Shown here piece after piece: positions 42,868-51,459 of a stretch of 64,000 bases of DNA. The notes beneath the pieces were generated by a model. That model saw only the letters and a program-made list of their open reading frames with translations, was not told the origin of the DNA and searched no databases. Position numbers and translations under genes: made by a program. Positions within the stretch are counted from its first letter, which is position 1; each line of letters starts with the position of its first letter. The DNA comes from Bacteroides sp. (GTDB lineage Bacteria > Bacteroidota > Bacteroidia > Bacteroidales > Bacteroidaceae). The DNA lies in NCBI RefSeq assembly GCF_028690125.1, contig NZ_JAQVBV010000006.1, positions 152,239-216,238 of the forward strand, written 5' to 3'.

Positions 42868-44154
42868 ATGGAAGAGAAAGAATTGTGGATGAGTAAGTTG
42901 AAAGAGAAGCTGGCAGATTATTCTGAGCCGACTCCTACTTCCGGTTGGGAACAACTGGAAAAGGAACTTATTTCTCCTGTGGAAAAGAAGATATATCCTT
43001 ATCGTAGATGGATAATGGCTGCCGCAGCTGTTATTTTGCTGGCTGTCGTTTCGTCGGTGAGCCTTTATTTTCTGGGAACTCCTACGGCTGATGAAATACG
43101 ACATATACAAACTCCCACATTGGCTTCTTTGCCGGATGCTTTGCCGGGAGTTAATCAACCCAACATAAAGGGAGCAATGATAGATCCGGTATTACGTCCT
43201 ATAACTAAAGATCATTTGGCAAAAACCGAAACTAACAAGAGAGAACCGAAAACGAACATTGCAAAACAAGGAACAGGAGATAAACGGTTCGCAAAAGCTG
43301 AAAATAGTGAACTTCCGGCTGTGGTATCAAAAAATGATTTGAAAGATGAAACGACGAAACAGCCAGAAGAAGTAAATGATACTCAAGAAAAGCAGACCAA
43401 CACCATTCAGGAAAAGCAAACGAATAAAAACAAACCACGTCGTCCTTCAGGAAAGGATAAACTACATATTCCTATAGGAAACACATCTGTAAAAAAAGGG
43501 ACATGGTCTATGGGATTGTCTGTCGGTAATGCGGGAGGTGCTTCTGCTGAAATCGGTTCAGGAGCTTCACATTATATGTCCCGTGTAAGTATGTTGTCCG
43601 TTTCTAATGGTTTGTTGGCGATTCCTAATGACCAGACACTTGTGTTTGAACAAGGAGTACCTTATTTACGTAAGGCAAATGATATCGTTGATATTAAGCA
43701 TCACCAGCCTATTTCTTTTGGATTATCTGTTCGTAAGAGTCTAAGCAAAGGATTTTCTCTTGAGACTGGATTAACTTATACATTGCTTTCTTCTGATGCG
43801 AAATTGGGAGATAGTGAACGTAATATAGAACAGAAGTTGCATTATCTTGGTATCCCATTACGTGCCAATTGGAACTTCCTGGAAAAGAGATTTTTTACAC
43901 TTTACGTGACCGGTGGAGGTATGGTAGAAAAGTGTGTATATGGTAAGCTGGGGTCTGAAAAGGAAACTGTAAATCCATTACAATTCTCTGTGTCCGGTGG
44001 AGTTGGTGTTCAGGTAAATGCGACGAAGCGTGTAGGTATATATGTAGAGCCTGGCGTTTCTTATTTCTTTGACGACGGTTCAAACATACAGACGATACGT
44101 AAAGAGAATCCGTTTAATTTCAATATGCAAGCCGGTATCCGTTTGACATATTAA
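42868..44154 (+). CDS. Membrane-anchored protein with C-terminal outer-membrane beta-barrel-like domain
   Basis: Protein of 428 residues with an unusual order: a short cytoplasmic segment (1-45, WMSKLKEKLADYSEPTPTSGW), one transmembrane helix (about 50-70, IMAAAAVILLAVVSSVSLYFL), a long hydrophilic linker rich in Lys, Thr and Gln (70-200; KQTNTIQEKQTNKNKP), and a C-terminal region of beta strands like porin-family barrels (SFGLSVRKSLSKGFSLETGLTYTLL to FNMQAGIRLTY). It follows the sigma gene and probably acts as its anti-sigma factor through the N-terminal part. A barrel fused to an inner-membrane anchor would span the envelope; the barrel fold is inferred from strand pattern. Confidence 0.75.
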   Translation: MEEKELWMSKLKEKLADYSEPTPTSGWEQLEKELISPVEKKIYPYRRWIMAAAAVILLAVVSSVSLYFLGTPTADEIRHIQTPTLASLPDALPGVNQPNIKGAMIDPVLRPITKDHLAKTETNKREPKTNIAKQGTGDKRFAKAENSELPAVVSKNDLKDETTKQPEEVNDTQEKQTNTIQEKQTNKNKPRRPSGKDKLHIPIGNTSVKKGTWSMGLSVGNAGGASAEIGSGASHYMSRVSMLSVSNGLLAIPNDQTLVFEQGVPYLRKANDIVDIKHHQPISFGLSVRKSLSKGFSLETGLTYTLLSSDAKLGDSERNIEQKLHYLGIPLRANWNFLEKRFFTLYVTGGGMVEKCVYGKLGSEKETVNPLQFSVSGGVGVQVNATKRVGIYVEPGVSYFFDDGSNIQTIRKENPFNFNMQAGIRLTY

Positions 44155-44289
44155 TCATTAATCAGGTTATAATCAGAAATATTTTTGTGGAAATAGTCGG
44201 ATATTTGAGAAAATATTCATAATATTGTCATCAGTTTATGCCCTCTCGCGGCATACCTTTGTTATAAAGTCTAAGATAGAACTACAATT

Positions 44290-45183
44290 ATGAAAAGAAA
44301 TTTATTAGTAGGAGTAGCATTATTGCTTTCCGTTTGTTTGTTGGCAGATGAGCCTGTGAAGGCTATTCGTAAGAAAATTGTAAATCCAGCCAACGAAGAA
44401 GTTACTATAGTAGCCCACCGGGCAGATTGGCGTTATGCTCCCGAAAATTCGATTGCTGCCATTGAAAGTTCCATTCGTTTGGGGGCCGATGTGGTGGAAT
44501 TAGATATTCAAAAGACAAAAGATGGAAAGTTGATTTTAATGCATGATAATACGTTGGATAGAACAACTACAGGAAAAGGTAAGATTTCAGAATGGACACT
44601 GGATTCTATTCATACTCTTTTTCTAAAAAATGGGGCTTCGCTGCGAACAAAACATCGTATTCCTACCTTGGAAGAGGCATTACTTACAGCCAAAGGTCGT
44701 GTGATGGTGAATTTGGATAAAGCTTATCCTATATTTGATGAAATCTTTCCTATACTTGAAAAAACGGGAACAGTTGATCAGATTATTATGAAAGGCTCTA
44801 AGCCTGTTGCAGAAGTAAAAAAGGATTTGGGTAAATATCTCAATAGTATTATTTATATGCCGATTGTTAATTTAGATAGTCCCGATGCTTTAAGGCAAAT
44901 AGAAGATTTCATGAAAGAAATCTCTCCGGTAGCTTTCGAACTTTTGTTTAAATCGGATACAAATCAGGTTCCCAAACAGGTGAAGAGGCTACTGGAGGGT
45001 AAGAGTAAAATTTGGTATAATACACTTTGGGATACTATGGCAGGAGGACATGATGATGATATGTCACTCGAAGATCCCGATAAAGGATATGGATATTTAA
45101 TTGATGAACTAGGAGCAACTATTATTCAGACTGATCGTACTGCATATTTATTGGAGTATTTGCAAACTCGTAAGAAACGTTAG
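44290..45183 (+). CDS. Exported glycerophosphodiester phosphodiesterase family protein
   Basis: GDPD-fold enzyme of 297 residues with a signal peptide (about 1-20). Motifs are VAHRADWRYAPENSIAAIES, DVVELDIQKTKDGKLILMHD with catalytic Glu, Asp and His, DRTTTGKGKISEWTLDSI and PTLEEALLTAKGRVMVNLD. Family members split glycerophosphodiesters to glycerol 3-phosphate and an alcohol; the substrate here is unknown. Followed by a clear terminator. Confidence 0.9.
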   Translation: MKRNLLVGVALLLSVCLLADEPVKAIRKKIVNPANEEVTIVAHRADWRYAPENSIAAIESSIRLGADVVELDIQKTKDGKLILMHDNTLDRTTTGKGKISEWTLDSIHTLFLKNGASLRTKHRIPTLEEALLTAKGRVMVNLDKAYPIFDEIFPILEKTGTVDQIIMKGSKPVAEVKKDLGKYLNSIIYMPIVNLDSPDALRQIEDFMKEISPVAFELLFKSDTNQVPKQVKRLLEGKSKIWYNTLWDTMAGGHDDDMSLEDPDKGYGYLIDELGATIIQTDRTAYLLEYLQTRKKR

Positions 45184-45247
45184 GAAAGTAATAAATTAAA
45201 TGCTATATGCAATTAAAGAGAATTGTAAATTGATAATAACTTTGGTT

Positions 45248-45274
45248 GAGGATGCTTTGGAGCATCCTCTTTTT
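45248..45274 (+). terminator. Intrinsic terminator of the GDPD gene
   Basis: GAGGATGCT (45248-45256) pairs with AGCATCCTC (45261-45269), tetraloop TTGG, followed by TTTTT. Confidence 0.9.
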
Positions 45275-46056
45275 GTTTAATAAATGACGTGCATATTGAG
45301 TATTCATTATGTGCCTTATAAATAATATTTAAAGTTATCTGTTATAATTTTACTTCTTTTCGTTTATTAATAGTGTATGAGTATTTTAGGTTGGCTTTTT
45401 TGAAATAAAATTTGCAAATAATATTGCTTATGTCGATTTTTATTCTCACATTTGCAATGTGTTAGTAAGATGACACTTTTTAGAACTACTATAGTGAAAC
45501 AATATATATGGACTCCCCCGACCTGTTAATTTGTGTGAGAGATCGTTGCTTAGTAATTAGGTAAACGGTCTCTCTTTTTTATACTCAATAACTATTATAT
45601 AAGTTGTGTTTTCTTGGTTGTAAAGTCGTGTTTTTATATCATTTAGAAATTTATATAAGAATTTGTAAGTTAGTGCTTATGAGGATCTGTTTTTATAATC
45701 AATATGATTTATTTGATAATTCTGGTAAAGAGTTGTGAAACTTATGCGGAGGGAGGATATTAATTGAATTGATTAAATAGAAAGTAAATATTGGATATAA
45801 CAAGGCTGAAGAATATGGATTCGATTGATTGTTTGCGATGAGGATTCTTTTATTGAAAAGCAAAAAGAATATATAAAATAAAGGTAATAAATCTCATGTT
45901 GAAAATGAATAAAGTAATTTATAGATATAGCTTTAATGTTAGTATAATTGAATTCCTGAAAACTTTCTATTGATTAAATAAACAATAACGAGAAAGAGGA
46001 AGAGCACTTGTTATATATATTTTATGCATAATGTTCACTCTTCACTCTTTATTTCT
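45275..46056. other. 780-base gap with an orphan terminator, possible small RNA
   Basis: Very AT-rich and without a coding frame I can support. It contains an orphan intrinsic terminator (45537-45580) that no gene explains; see the separate entry. The last 500 bases before the pflA stop show nothing recognisable. Confidence 0.5.
45537..45580 (+). terminator. Orphan intrinsic terminator, possible end of a small RNA
   Basis: GAGAGATCGTT (45537-45547) pairs with AACGGTCTCTC (45564-45574), one G-T pair, followed by T6. The GDPD transcript already ends at 45274, so this hairpin points to a transcript that begins between them. The conserved-looking words GGACTCCCCCGACC just before it are more GC-rich than the surroundings. 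No perfect -7 box is seen upstream; TCACATTTG at about 45447-45455 is the nearest. Confidence 0.5.
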
Positions 46057-46785
46057 CTAATTTACTACTACGTTGGTGAAATATTCTTTAAATATATCTG
46101 CTGCTTTTTCAAGTTGATCAGGAGTATTTTCTTTTACTGTATTCAATAAATACTCTTGTCCCATAGCTTCGTATTTGTGCACGCCCAATGTATGATAGGG
46201 AAGAATTTCAACTCGCTGAATCATTTTGTATTTCCCTAATGATTGCCCCAAATGACGGATATCTTCCTCAAAATCACTGTAGCCTGGGACTAATACATAT
46301 CTTAACCAAAAAGGTTTTTCATTGGCTTCTAGCCAAGTAGCAGTATGAAGAGTCTGCTCATTACTTCTTCCCGTTAGTGATTGATGCCGTGTTGGATTGA
46401 ACTCTTTTATATCTAGCAATACCAGATCGGTAAGTTTGAATAGTTCTTCTACATCTTTATTCCAAAGACCTCCGTTGCTGTCAAGACAAACATGAATACC
46501 TTTCTCTTTCAGATCATGAACCAGAGGCATTAGTGCTTTTGCCTGAAATGTGGGTTCCCCTCCTGAAAAGGTCACTCCTCCACGTTTTCCAAAGAAAGGT
46601 TTTTGGCTCATAGCCATACGGATAATCTCTTCTGGCGGAGTGGGAGTACCTCCTTTGCCTGCTATTGTATCAGGGTTTGCACAATACAGACAGTGGAAAT
46701 TACATCCTTGAAGAAAAACGACGAGCCGTAATCCCGGCCCGTCGAATGTTCCCATACTTTCGTATGAATGTACGTTTATCATCAT
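46057..46785 (-). CDS. pflA: Pyruvate formate-lyase-activating enzyme
   Basis: Radical SAM enzyme of 242 residues that installs the glycyl radical on PflB. The cluster motif CNFHCLYC (about 29-36) is present, followed by FSGGEPTFQAK and LDSNGGLW, GRSNEQTLHTATWL. It starts 11 bases after the pflB stop, so the two are co-transcribed. Confidence 0.96.
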   Translation of the reverse strand: MMINVHSYESMGTFDGPGLRLVVFLQGCNFHCLYCANPDTIAGKGGTPTPPEEIIRMAMSQKPFFGKRGGVTFSGGEPTFQAKALMPLVHDLKEKGIHVCLDSNGGLWNKDVEELFKLTDLVLLDIKEFNPTRHQSLTGRSNEQTLHTATWLEANEKPFWLRYVLVPGYSDFEEDIRHLGQSLGKYKMIQRVEILPYHTLGVHKYEAMGQEYLLNTVKENTPDQLEKAADIFKEYFTNVVVN

Positions 46786-46796
46786 AAAATTCTAGA

Positions 46797-49025
46797 TTAC
46801 ATACGTTCGTGGAAGCTACGACTAATAACTTCCAATTGGTGTTCGTGGCTCAGTTTTACGAAATTTACGGCATAACCGGAAACACGAATTGTCAGCTGCG
46901 GATATTTTTCAGGATGCTCCATGGCATCATATAGCATTTCACGATTCAGTACGTTCACGTTCAGGTGGTGAGCACCTTTGGTGAAGTACCCGTCCATCAT
47001 TGTTACCAGATTTTCTACTTGATCCTCCGAAGTTGCACCCAGTGATTTGGGGATAATAGAGAAAGTGTTGCTAATACCATCTTGAGAGTCGCGGTAACGA
47101 AGTTTTGCTACAGAGCTTAGAGATGCAATCGCACCGTTCTTATCACGTCCGTGCATTGGATTAGCACCCGGGGCAAAGGCAACACCTTTAGCGCGTCCGT
47201 CAGGAGTAGCACCGGTTTTCTTTCCATACATCACATTCGAGGTGATGGTTAGCAGTGACAGGGTAGGACGAGCATTTTTGTAGATAGGTAATTTCTTTAA
47301 TTCTTCGCTAAAGAAGTATACCAAATCTACACCTAAATGATCTACCTTATCATTGTCATTGCCGAAGCAAGGGAATTCTCCATTGATGTCGAAACCTTCT
47401 GTCAGACCAATATCATTACGGCGTGCAGTTACTTTTGCATACTTGATTGCCGACAATGAGTCGAGTGCTATGGAAAGTCCTGCTACACCATATGCTAAAT
47501 TGATATGCGGGTTTGTATCGATAAATGCCATTTGAGCTTTTTCATAATAGTACTTATCGTGCATATAATGGATGATATTCATCGCTTCATTATATACGCG
47601 TGCAATCTCTTTCAGTACTTTCTTATAATTGCTCATTACTTCTTCGAAATTCAGCACGTCATTGGTCAGTACCGGAATATCTTTTACCATTAATGTTCCG
47701 GTGTTTTCGCAACGTCCGCCATTGATAGCGAGTAATAAAGCTTTAGCTAAATTGCAACGTGCTCCGAAGAATTGAATTTGTTTACCGATCTCCTGATAAG
47801 AAACACAGCAAGCAATTCCGTAATCATCAGATTGGCGTACTTCGCGCATCAAGTCGTCGTTTTCGTATTGGATGGATGATGTGTCGATAGAAACTTTAGC
47901 ACAGAATTCTTTGAAACCTTCCGGAAGTTCGGGACTCCAAAGGACTGTTAAGTTCGGTTCCGGTGAAGGGCCGAGGTTGTACAGTGTCTGCAAGAAACGG
48001 AAAGAAGTTTTTGTAACTTTTGTACGTCCATCATTAAGACGTCCACCCAAAGATTCAGTTACCCAAGTTGGATCACCGGCAAAGATGTCGTTATACGATT
48101 GCATACGCAGATGACGTACCATACGTAACTTAATAACAAATTGATCGATTAGTTCCTGTGCGAAAGATTCTGTAATTGTTCCTTTACTCAATTCATATTC
48201 AAGATATATATCAAGGAAAGAAGATACATTACCAAGTGACATCGCAGCACCGTCTTGTTCTTTTACCGCTGCCAAATATGCCATATATACCCATTGTACA
48301 GCTTCTTGTGCTGTGTAAGCGGGGCGGCTCAGATCGAGTCCGTAATATTCACCCATTACCTTCATGTCTTTCAGTGCCTTGATTTGCTCGGCAACCTCTT
48401 CACGAAGACGAATGCGAGATTCAGTCATCGGACCAGTCAGATGATGTAAGTCGTCTTGCTTAGCTTTAATAAGTCGATCAATACCGTAAAGAGCTAAACG
48501 GCGGTAATCACCAATGATACGACCGCGTGCATAGTTATCAGGAAGTCCGGTAAGGAAACCAAGAGAACGGAAAGAACGGATTTCTTCAGTATATACATCG
48601 AATACTCCGTCGTTATGTGTTTTGCGGTAGTGAGTAAATATTTCTTTGACACGGTCGTCTACTTCTACACCGTTCTCGTGGCAAGCTTTGCTGACAACAT
48701 TAATACCTCCGAACGGCTTGATAGCACGTCTAAGAAGCTCGTCTGTTTGCAAGCCAACGATAAGTTCGTTTTCTTTATCGATATATCCGGCTTTATGAGA
48801 AGTAATGGTGGATACGGTTACATTGTCCAGAGAACGGATTCCATTGTTTGCTATTTCTTCTGCCAATGCTTCTATACAGTGGCTCCATACAGCTTTTGTA
48901 CGTTCAGTAGGACCTTCTAAAAAAGAAGCATCTCCGTAGTACGGAGTAATATTGTGACATACGAAATCTCTTACGTTGATTTCGCTGCTCCAAAGACCAT
49001 CTTTAAAGATATTGTTTAATTCCAT
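46797..49025 (-). CDS. pflB: Formate C-acetyltransferase (pyruvate formate-lyase)
   Basis: Glycyl-radical enzyme of 742 residues that splits pyruvate with CoA into acetyl-CoA and formate during anaerobic growth. The catalytic Cys pair lies in [14 protein letters not shown], and the C-terminal radical loop is [17 protein letters not shown]. Full length and intact. A -7-like box (TAACTTTG on the minus strand, 49074-49081) lies 48 bases upstream. Confidence 0.97.
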   Translation of the reverse strand: MELNNIFKDGLWSSEINVRDFVCHNITPYYGDASFLEGPTERTKAVWSHCIEALAEEIANNGIRSLDNVTVSTITSHKAGYIDKENELIVGLQTDELLRRAIKPFGGINVVSKACHENGVEVDDRVKEIFTHYRKTHNDGVFDVYTEEIRSFRSLGFLTGLPDNYARGRIIGDYRRLALYGIDRLIKAKQDDLHHLTGPMTESRIRLREEVAEQIKALKDMKVMGEYYGLDLSRPAYTAQEAVQWVYMAYLAAVKEQDGAAMSLGNVSSFLDIYLEYELSKGTITESFAQELIDQFVIKLRMVRHLRMQSYNDIFAGDPTWVTESLGGRLNDGRTKVTKTSFRFLQTLYNLGPSPEPNLTVLWSPELPEGFKEFCAKVSIDTSSIQYENDDLMREVRQSDDYGIACCVSYQEIGKQIQFFGARCNLAKALLLAINGGRCENTGTLMVKDIPVLTNDVLNFEEVMSNYKKVLKEIARVYNEAMNIIHYMHDKYYYEKAQMAFIDTNPHINLAYGVAGLSIALDSLSAIKYAKVTARRNDIGLTEGFDINGEFPCFGNDNDKVDHLGVDLVYFFSEELKKLPIYKNARPTLSLLTITSNVMYGKKTGATPDGRAKGVAFAPGANPMHGRDKNGAIASLSSVAKLRYRDSQDGISNTFSIIPKSLGATSEDQVENLVTMMDGYFTKGAHHLNVNVLNREMLYDAMEHPEKYPQLTIRVSGYAVNFVKLSHEHQLEVISRSFHERM

Positions 49026-49073
49026 AAAATGATAAAAATTAGAGGTTTTTAGTTATCCTTTCTTTAGAGCGCA

Positions 49074-49081
49074 CAAAGTTA
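49074..49081 (-). promoter_or_regulatory. -7 box of pflB (TAACTTTG)
   Basis: CAAAGTTA on the plus strand is TAACTTTG on the minus strand, matching TAnnTTTG. The -33 element is weak (complement of CATAAA at about 49104). Confidence 0.5.
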
Positions 49082-49195
49082 CAATGATTTTTCATATATT
49101 CGGCATAAATATACTTCGTTTTATGCTTTTCAACACAAAATACCTATAAATAGGGATTCTTTGGAAAATAGTTTTCCAAAAAATATTCGATAATT

Positions 49196-49226
49196 CTTGC
49201 GAATTAAAAAATGATTTGTACCTTTG
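49196..49226 (+). promoter_or_regulatory. Promoter of tRNA-Ser (second copy)
   Basis: CTTG (49196-49199), a 19-base spacer, then TACCTTTG (49219-49226), followed by TTTGCACCGC as in the first tRNA-Ser copy. Confidence 0.75.
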
Positions 49227-49266
49227 CACCGCCTTTAACGAAAGGCACATCTGATAAAGAAGTTTT

Positions 49267-49351
49267 GGAGAGGTGGCAGAGTGGTCGATTGCGGCGGTCT
49301 TGAAAACCGTTGTACTGCGAGGTACCCGGGGTTCGAATCCCTGTCTCTCCG
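49267..49351 (+). tRNA. tRNA-Ser (anticodon TGA), likely integration site
   Basis: Identical over 85 bases to the copy at 11607-11691, same anticodon loop CTTGAAA and discriminator G. An integrase gene begins 300 bases downstream and a mobile-element module continues to the window end, so the 3' end of this gene is the likely attachment site. Confidence 0.97.
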
Positions 49352-49388
49352 CTGAGACTCAAGGACAAACAAGAGTCAAACGCAGACA

Positions 49389-49423
49389 AAGTTCGTAAAA
49401 TCAAGGTTTTACGAACTTTTTTT
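49389..49423 (+). terminator. Intrinsic terminator after tRNA-Ser
   Basis: AAGTTCGTAAAA (49389-49400) pairs exactly with TTTTACGAACTT (49407-49418) over TCAAGG, then a T-run. Same place and similar loop (TCAACG) as in the first tRNA-Ser copy. Confidence 0.9.
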
Positions 49424-49478
49424 ATGTCCATGCCCGGACAACGAAAAGCCACTAAAAAGCCAAGAAAAGACAGAGTGC

Positions 49479-49622
49479 CGTTACAGATTCGTTACAGGAA
49501 TTCTGGGTATCTCTTCTGTAACGATTTTATATGTAAGTCTCTGATTTGTCGTTCGTTGTCCGTAAAACGTCCGCTCATAACTGAATTATTAATCATTCCT
49601 TTGCAGCCAGTAATCGTTACAG
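49479..49622. repeat. Four CGTTACAG sites between tRNA-Ser and integrase
   Basis: CGTTACAG occurs directly at 49479-49486, 49490-49497 and 49615-49622 and inverted (CTGTAACG) at 49516-49523. The first pair is 11 bases apart, one helical turn. They may be arm-type sites for the integrase or sites for an excision factor. Confidence 0.55.
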
Positions 49623-49650
49623 GCTAAATAGGAACAAAAAAAACAGCATT

Positions 49651-50883
49651 ATGAGCATGAGTACATTTAAGATTCTCTTCTATCTGAGAAAAAACTATTT
49701 GAACAAGGAAGGGAAAGCAGGTATTATGATCCGTTTGACAGTAAACGGAGAGGTTTCACAATTCAGTTCCAAACTGGACACTGAACCGGATATGTGGGAC
49801 GTGCGGACTGGCAGGGTTGCCGGAAACAGTATGAAGGCAAGACAACTGAATGGATTGTTGGATAATATGCAGACTTCTCTAAGAAATCATTATTATGAAA
49901 TCGAAAAGAGAGAATCGTATGTTACGGCGGAAAAAGTGCGTAACGCATTTTTGGGTATTGAGACAAAGCAACGCACCCTCCTCGAATTATTCAAAAAACA
50001 GAATGACGACGCGAGAAAATTAGTAGGTATCAGCAAGACACCTGCTACGTTGGCGAAGTATGACCGATGCTATCGGAGGATGGAGGAATTTATCATGTAT
50101 CAGTATAAATTGAGTGATATTGCACTAAAGGAAATCAATCATATGTTTATTACTGATTTTGAAACGTATCTCCGCTCTGTAAGTAAGTGCAATGAGAACA
50201 CGACGGCGAAATTCATGCAAACATTCCGAATGATTGTGATTATCGCTAAAAATAATGGGTGGATTTTTACCGATCCGTTTGCAAATTATAAGATTCGATT
50301 GAAACGTGTGGATAGAGGGTATCTGACGGATGCGGAGCTGCAAAAGATAATGAAGAAGAAATTTCCAACAAAACGACTGGAACAGGTGCGGGACGTTTTT
50401 CTGTTTTCTTGCTATACGGGCTTGTCGTATGTGGATGTAAAGGATTTGAAAGCAAGTGAGATTTGTACTTCGTTTGATGGTAAATTGTGGATTATGAAGC
50501 ATCGGCAGAAAACGGACACTCCGGTGAATGTGCCACTGCTGAAAATTCCACTGGCGATACTGAAAAAGTATGAGGGGCAGTTACCCAAAGGAGAATTGTT
50601 GCCAGTTTTGAGCAATCAAAAGTTAAATTCTTACTTAAAAGAGATCGGGGATTTGTGCGGAATTAATAAAAATATAACCTTCCACCTTGCACGCCATACG
50701 TTCGCCACAACAACGACTTTATCGAAAGGTGTACCCATCGAAACGGTCTCGAAAATGTTGGGACATACGAACATAGAAACGACACAGATTTATGCTCGCA
50801 TTACCAATGAGAAGATACGAAAAGATATGTCATTGTTAGAGGATAAATTGGGAGATATTGATAATGTTGCATTTAATTTATAA
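49651..50883 (+). CDS. int: Tyrosine recombinase (integrase) of a tRNA-Ser element
   Basis: Site-specific recombinase of 410 residues. An arm-binding N-terminal domain with FYLRKNYLNKEGKAGIMIR and LDTEPDMWDVRTGRV, a SAM-like core-binding domain (about 110-205) and a C-terminal catalytic domain. HLARHTFATT, LGHTNIETTQIYARI supply His, Arg II, His/Trp and the nucleophile Tyr. The usual Arg I motif TGLR reads CYTGLSYVDV, with Ser in place of Arg, as in IntDOT and many Bacteroidetes integrases. It is oriented away from the tRNA into the element. Its TAA overlaps the next start codon (TAATG). Confidence 0.93.
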   Translation: MSMSTFKILFYLRKNYLNKEGKAGIMIRLTVNGEVSQFSSKLDTEPDMWDVRTGRVAGNSMKARQLNGLLDNMQTSLRNHYYEIEKRESYVTAEKVRNAFLGIETKQRTLLELFKKQNDDARKLVGISKTPATLAKYDRCYRRMEEFIMYQYKLSDIALKEINHMFITDFETYLRSVSKCNENTTAKFMQTFRMIVIIAKNNGWIFTDPFANYKIRLKRVDRGYLTDAELQKIMKKKFPTKRLEQVRDVFLFSCYTGLSYVDVKDLKASEICTSFDGKLWIMKHRQKTDTPVNVPLLKIPLAILKKYEGQLPKGELLPVLSNQKLNSYLKEIGDLCGINKNITFHLARHTFATTTTLSKGVPIETVSKMLGHTNIETTQIYARITNEKIRKDMSLLEDKLGDIDNVAFNL

Positions 50884-51296
50884 TGAATATGACAAAATGG
50901 GGCAAGTTTGAAATAGAGATCGGTTCTTCGGGCGAAGATCTTATCGTGAATATAGAAGCCGGAGAGGATGACAATGTATGGTTGTCAAAAGCGGAAATAG
51001 CACAGATATTTGAAGTGTTTTACGCTGCGGTGTCTGCCAATATCCGGGTTATGCTGAAATCCGGTGATTTGAAAGAGTATAGACACATGAAAACGATACG
51101 TTATACAAATAAGAAAGGGCAAGAATGTAGTAACGACCTTTTTAATCTGGAGGCGGCTATCGCGTTAGGATTTAGGATGAAAGGGTATAAATGCCAATTG
51201 TTTCGTCAATGGGTGGCGAGGCAATTATCTACTCCCAATAACCAAAAACAAAGGGCTTTCTTTATTCAGATGTGTAATAACGGAATGAAGAATTAA
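50883..51296 (+). CDS. RhuM-like protein, short form
   Basis: Protein of 137 residues starting inside the integrase stop codon. It resembles the N-terminal core of the RhuM virulence/mobile-element family: IEAGEDDNVWLSKAEIAQIF, VSANIRVMLKSGDLKE, FNLEAAIALGFRMKGYKC and LFRQWVARQL. Full-size RhuM proteins are about 300 residues, so this is a short form or cut down. Function unknown; the family is common in islands and phages. Terminator follows at 51315. Confidence 0.65.
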   Translation: MNMTKWGKFEIEIGSSGEDLIVNIEAGEDDNVWLSKAEIAQIFEVFYAAVSANIRVMLKSGDLKEYRHMKTIRYTNKKGQECSNDLFNLEAAIALGFRMKGYKCQLFRQWVARQLSTPNNQKQRAFFIQMCNNGMKN

Positions 51297-51314
51297 AAGT
51301 GAAGGATTGAATAA

Positions 51315-51356
51315 CAAGGGGCAATCATCAATTACGACAATTGCCCCTTGCTGTTT
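51315..51356 (+). terminator. Intrinsic terminator after int-rhuM
   Basis: CAAGGGGCAAT (51315-51325) pairs exactly with ATTGCCCCTTG (51340-51350), 14-base loop, then CTGTTTTT. Confidence 0.85.
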
Positions 51357-51459
51357 TTATGTGGTAAAAGAAGCTAAAAAGCGACGACTTATGTTTATCT
51401 CCGGAAGATAAGGGGCTATATTCGCAATATGTATGCTAAATGAATGAAATATAGTGCTT

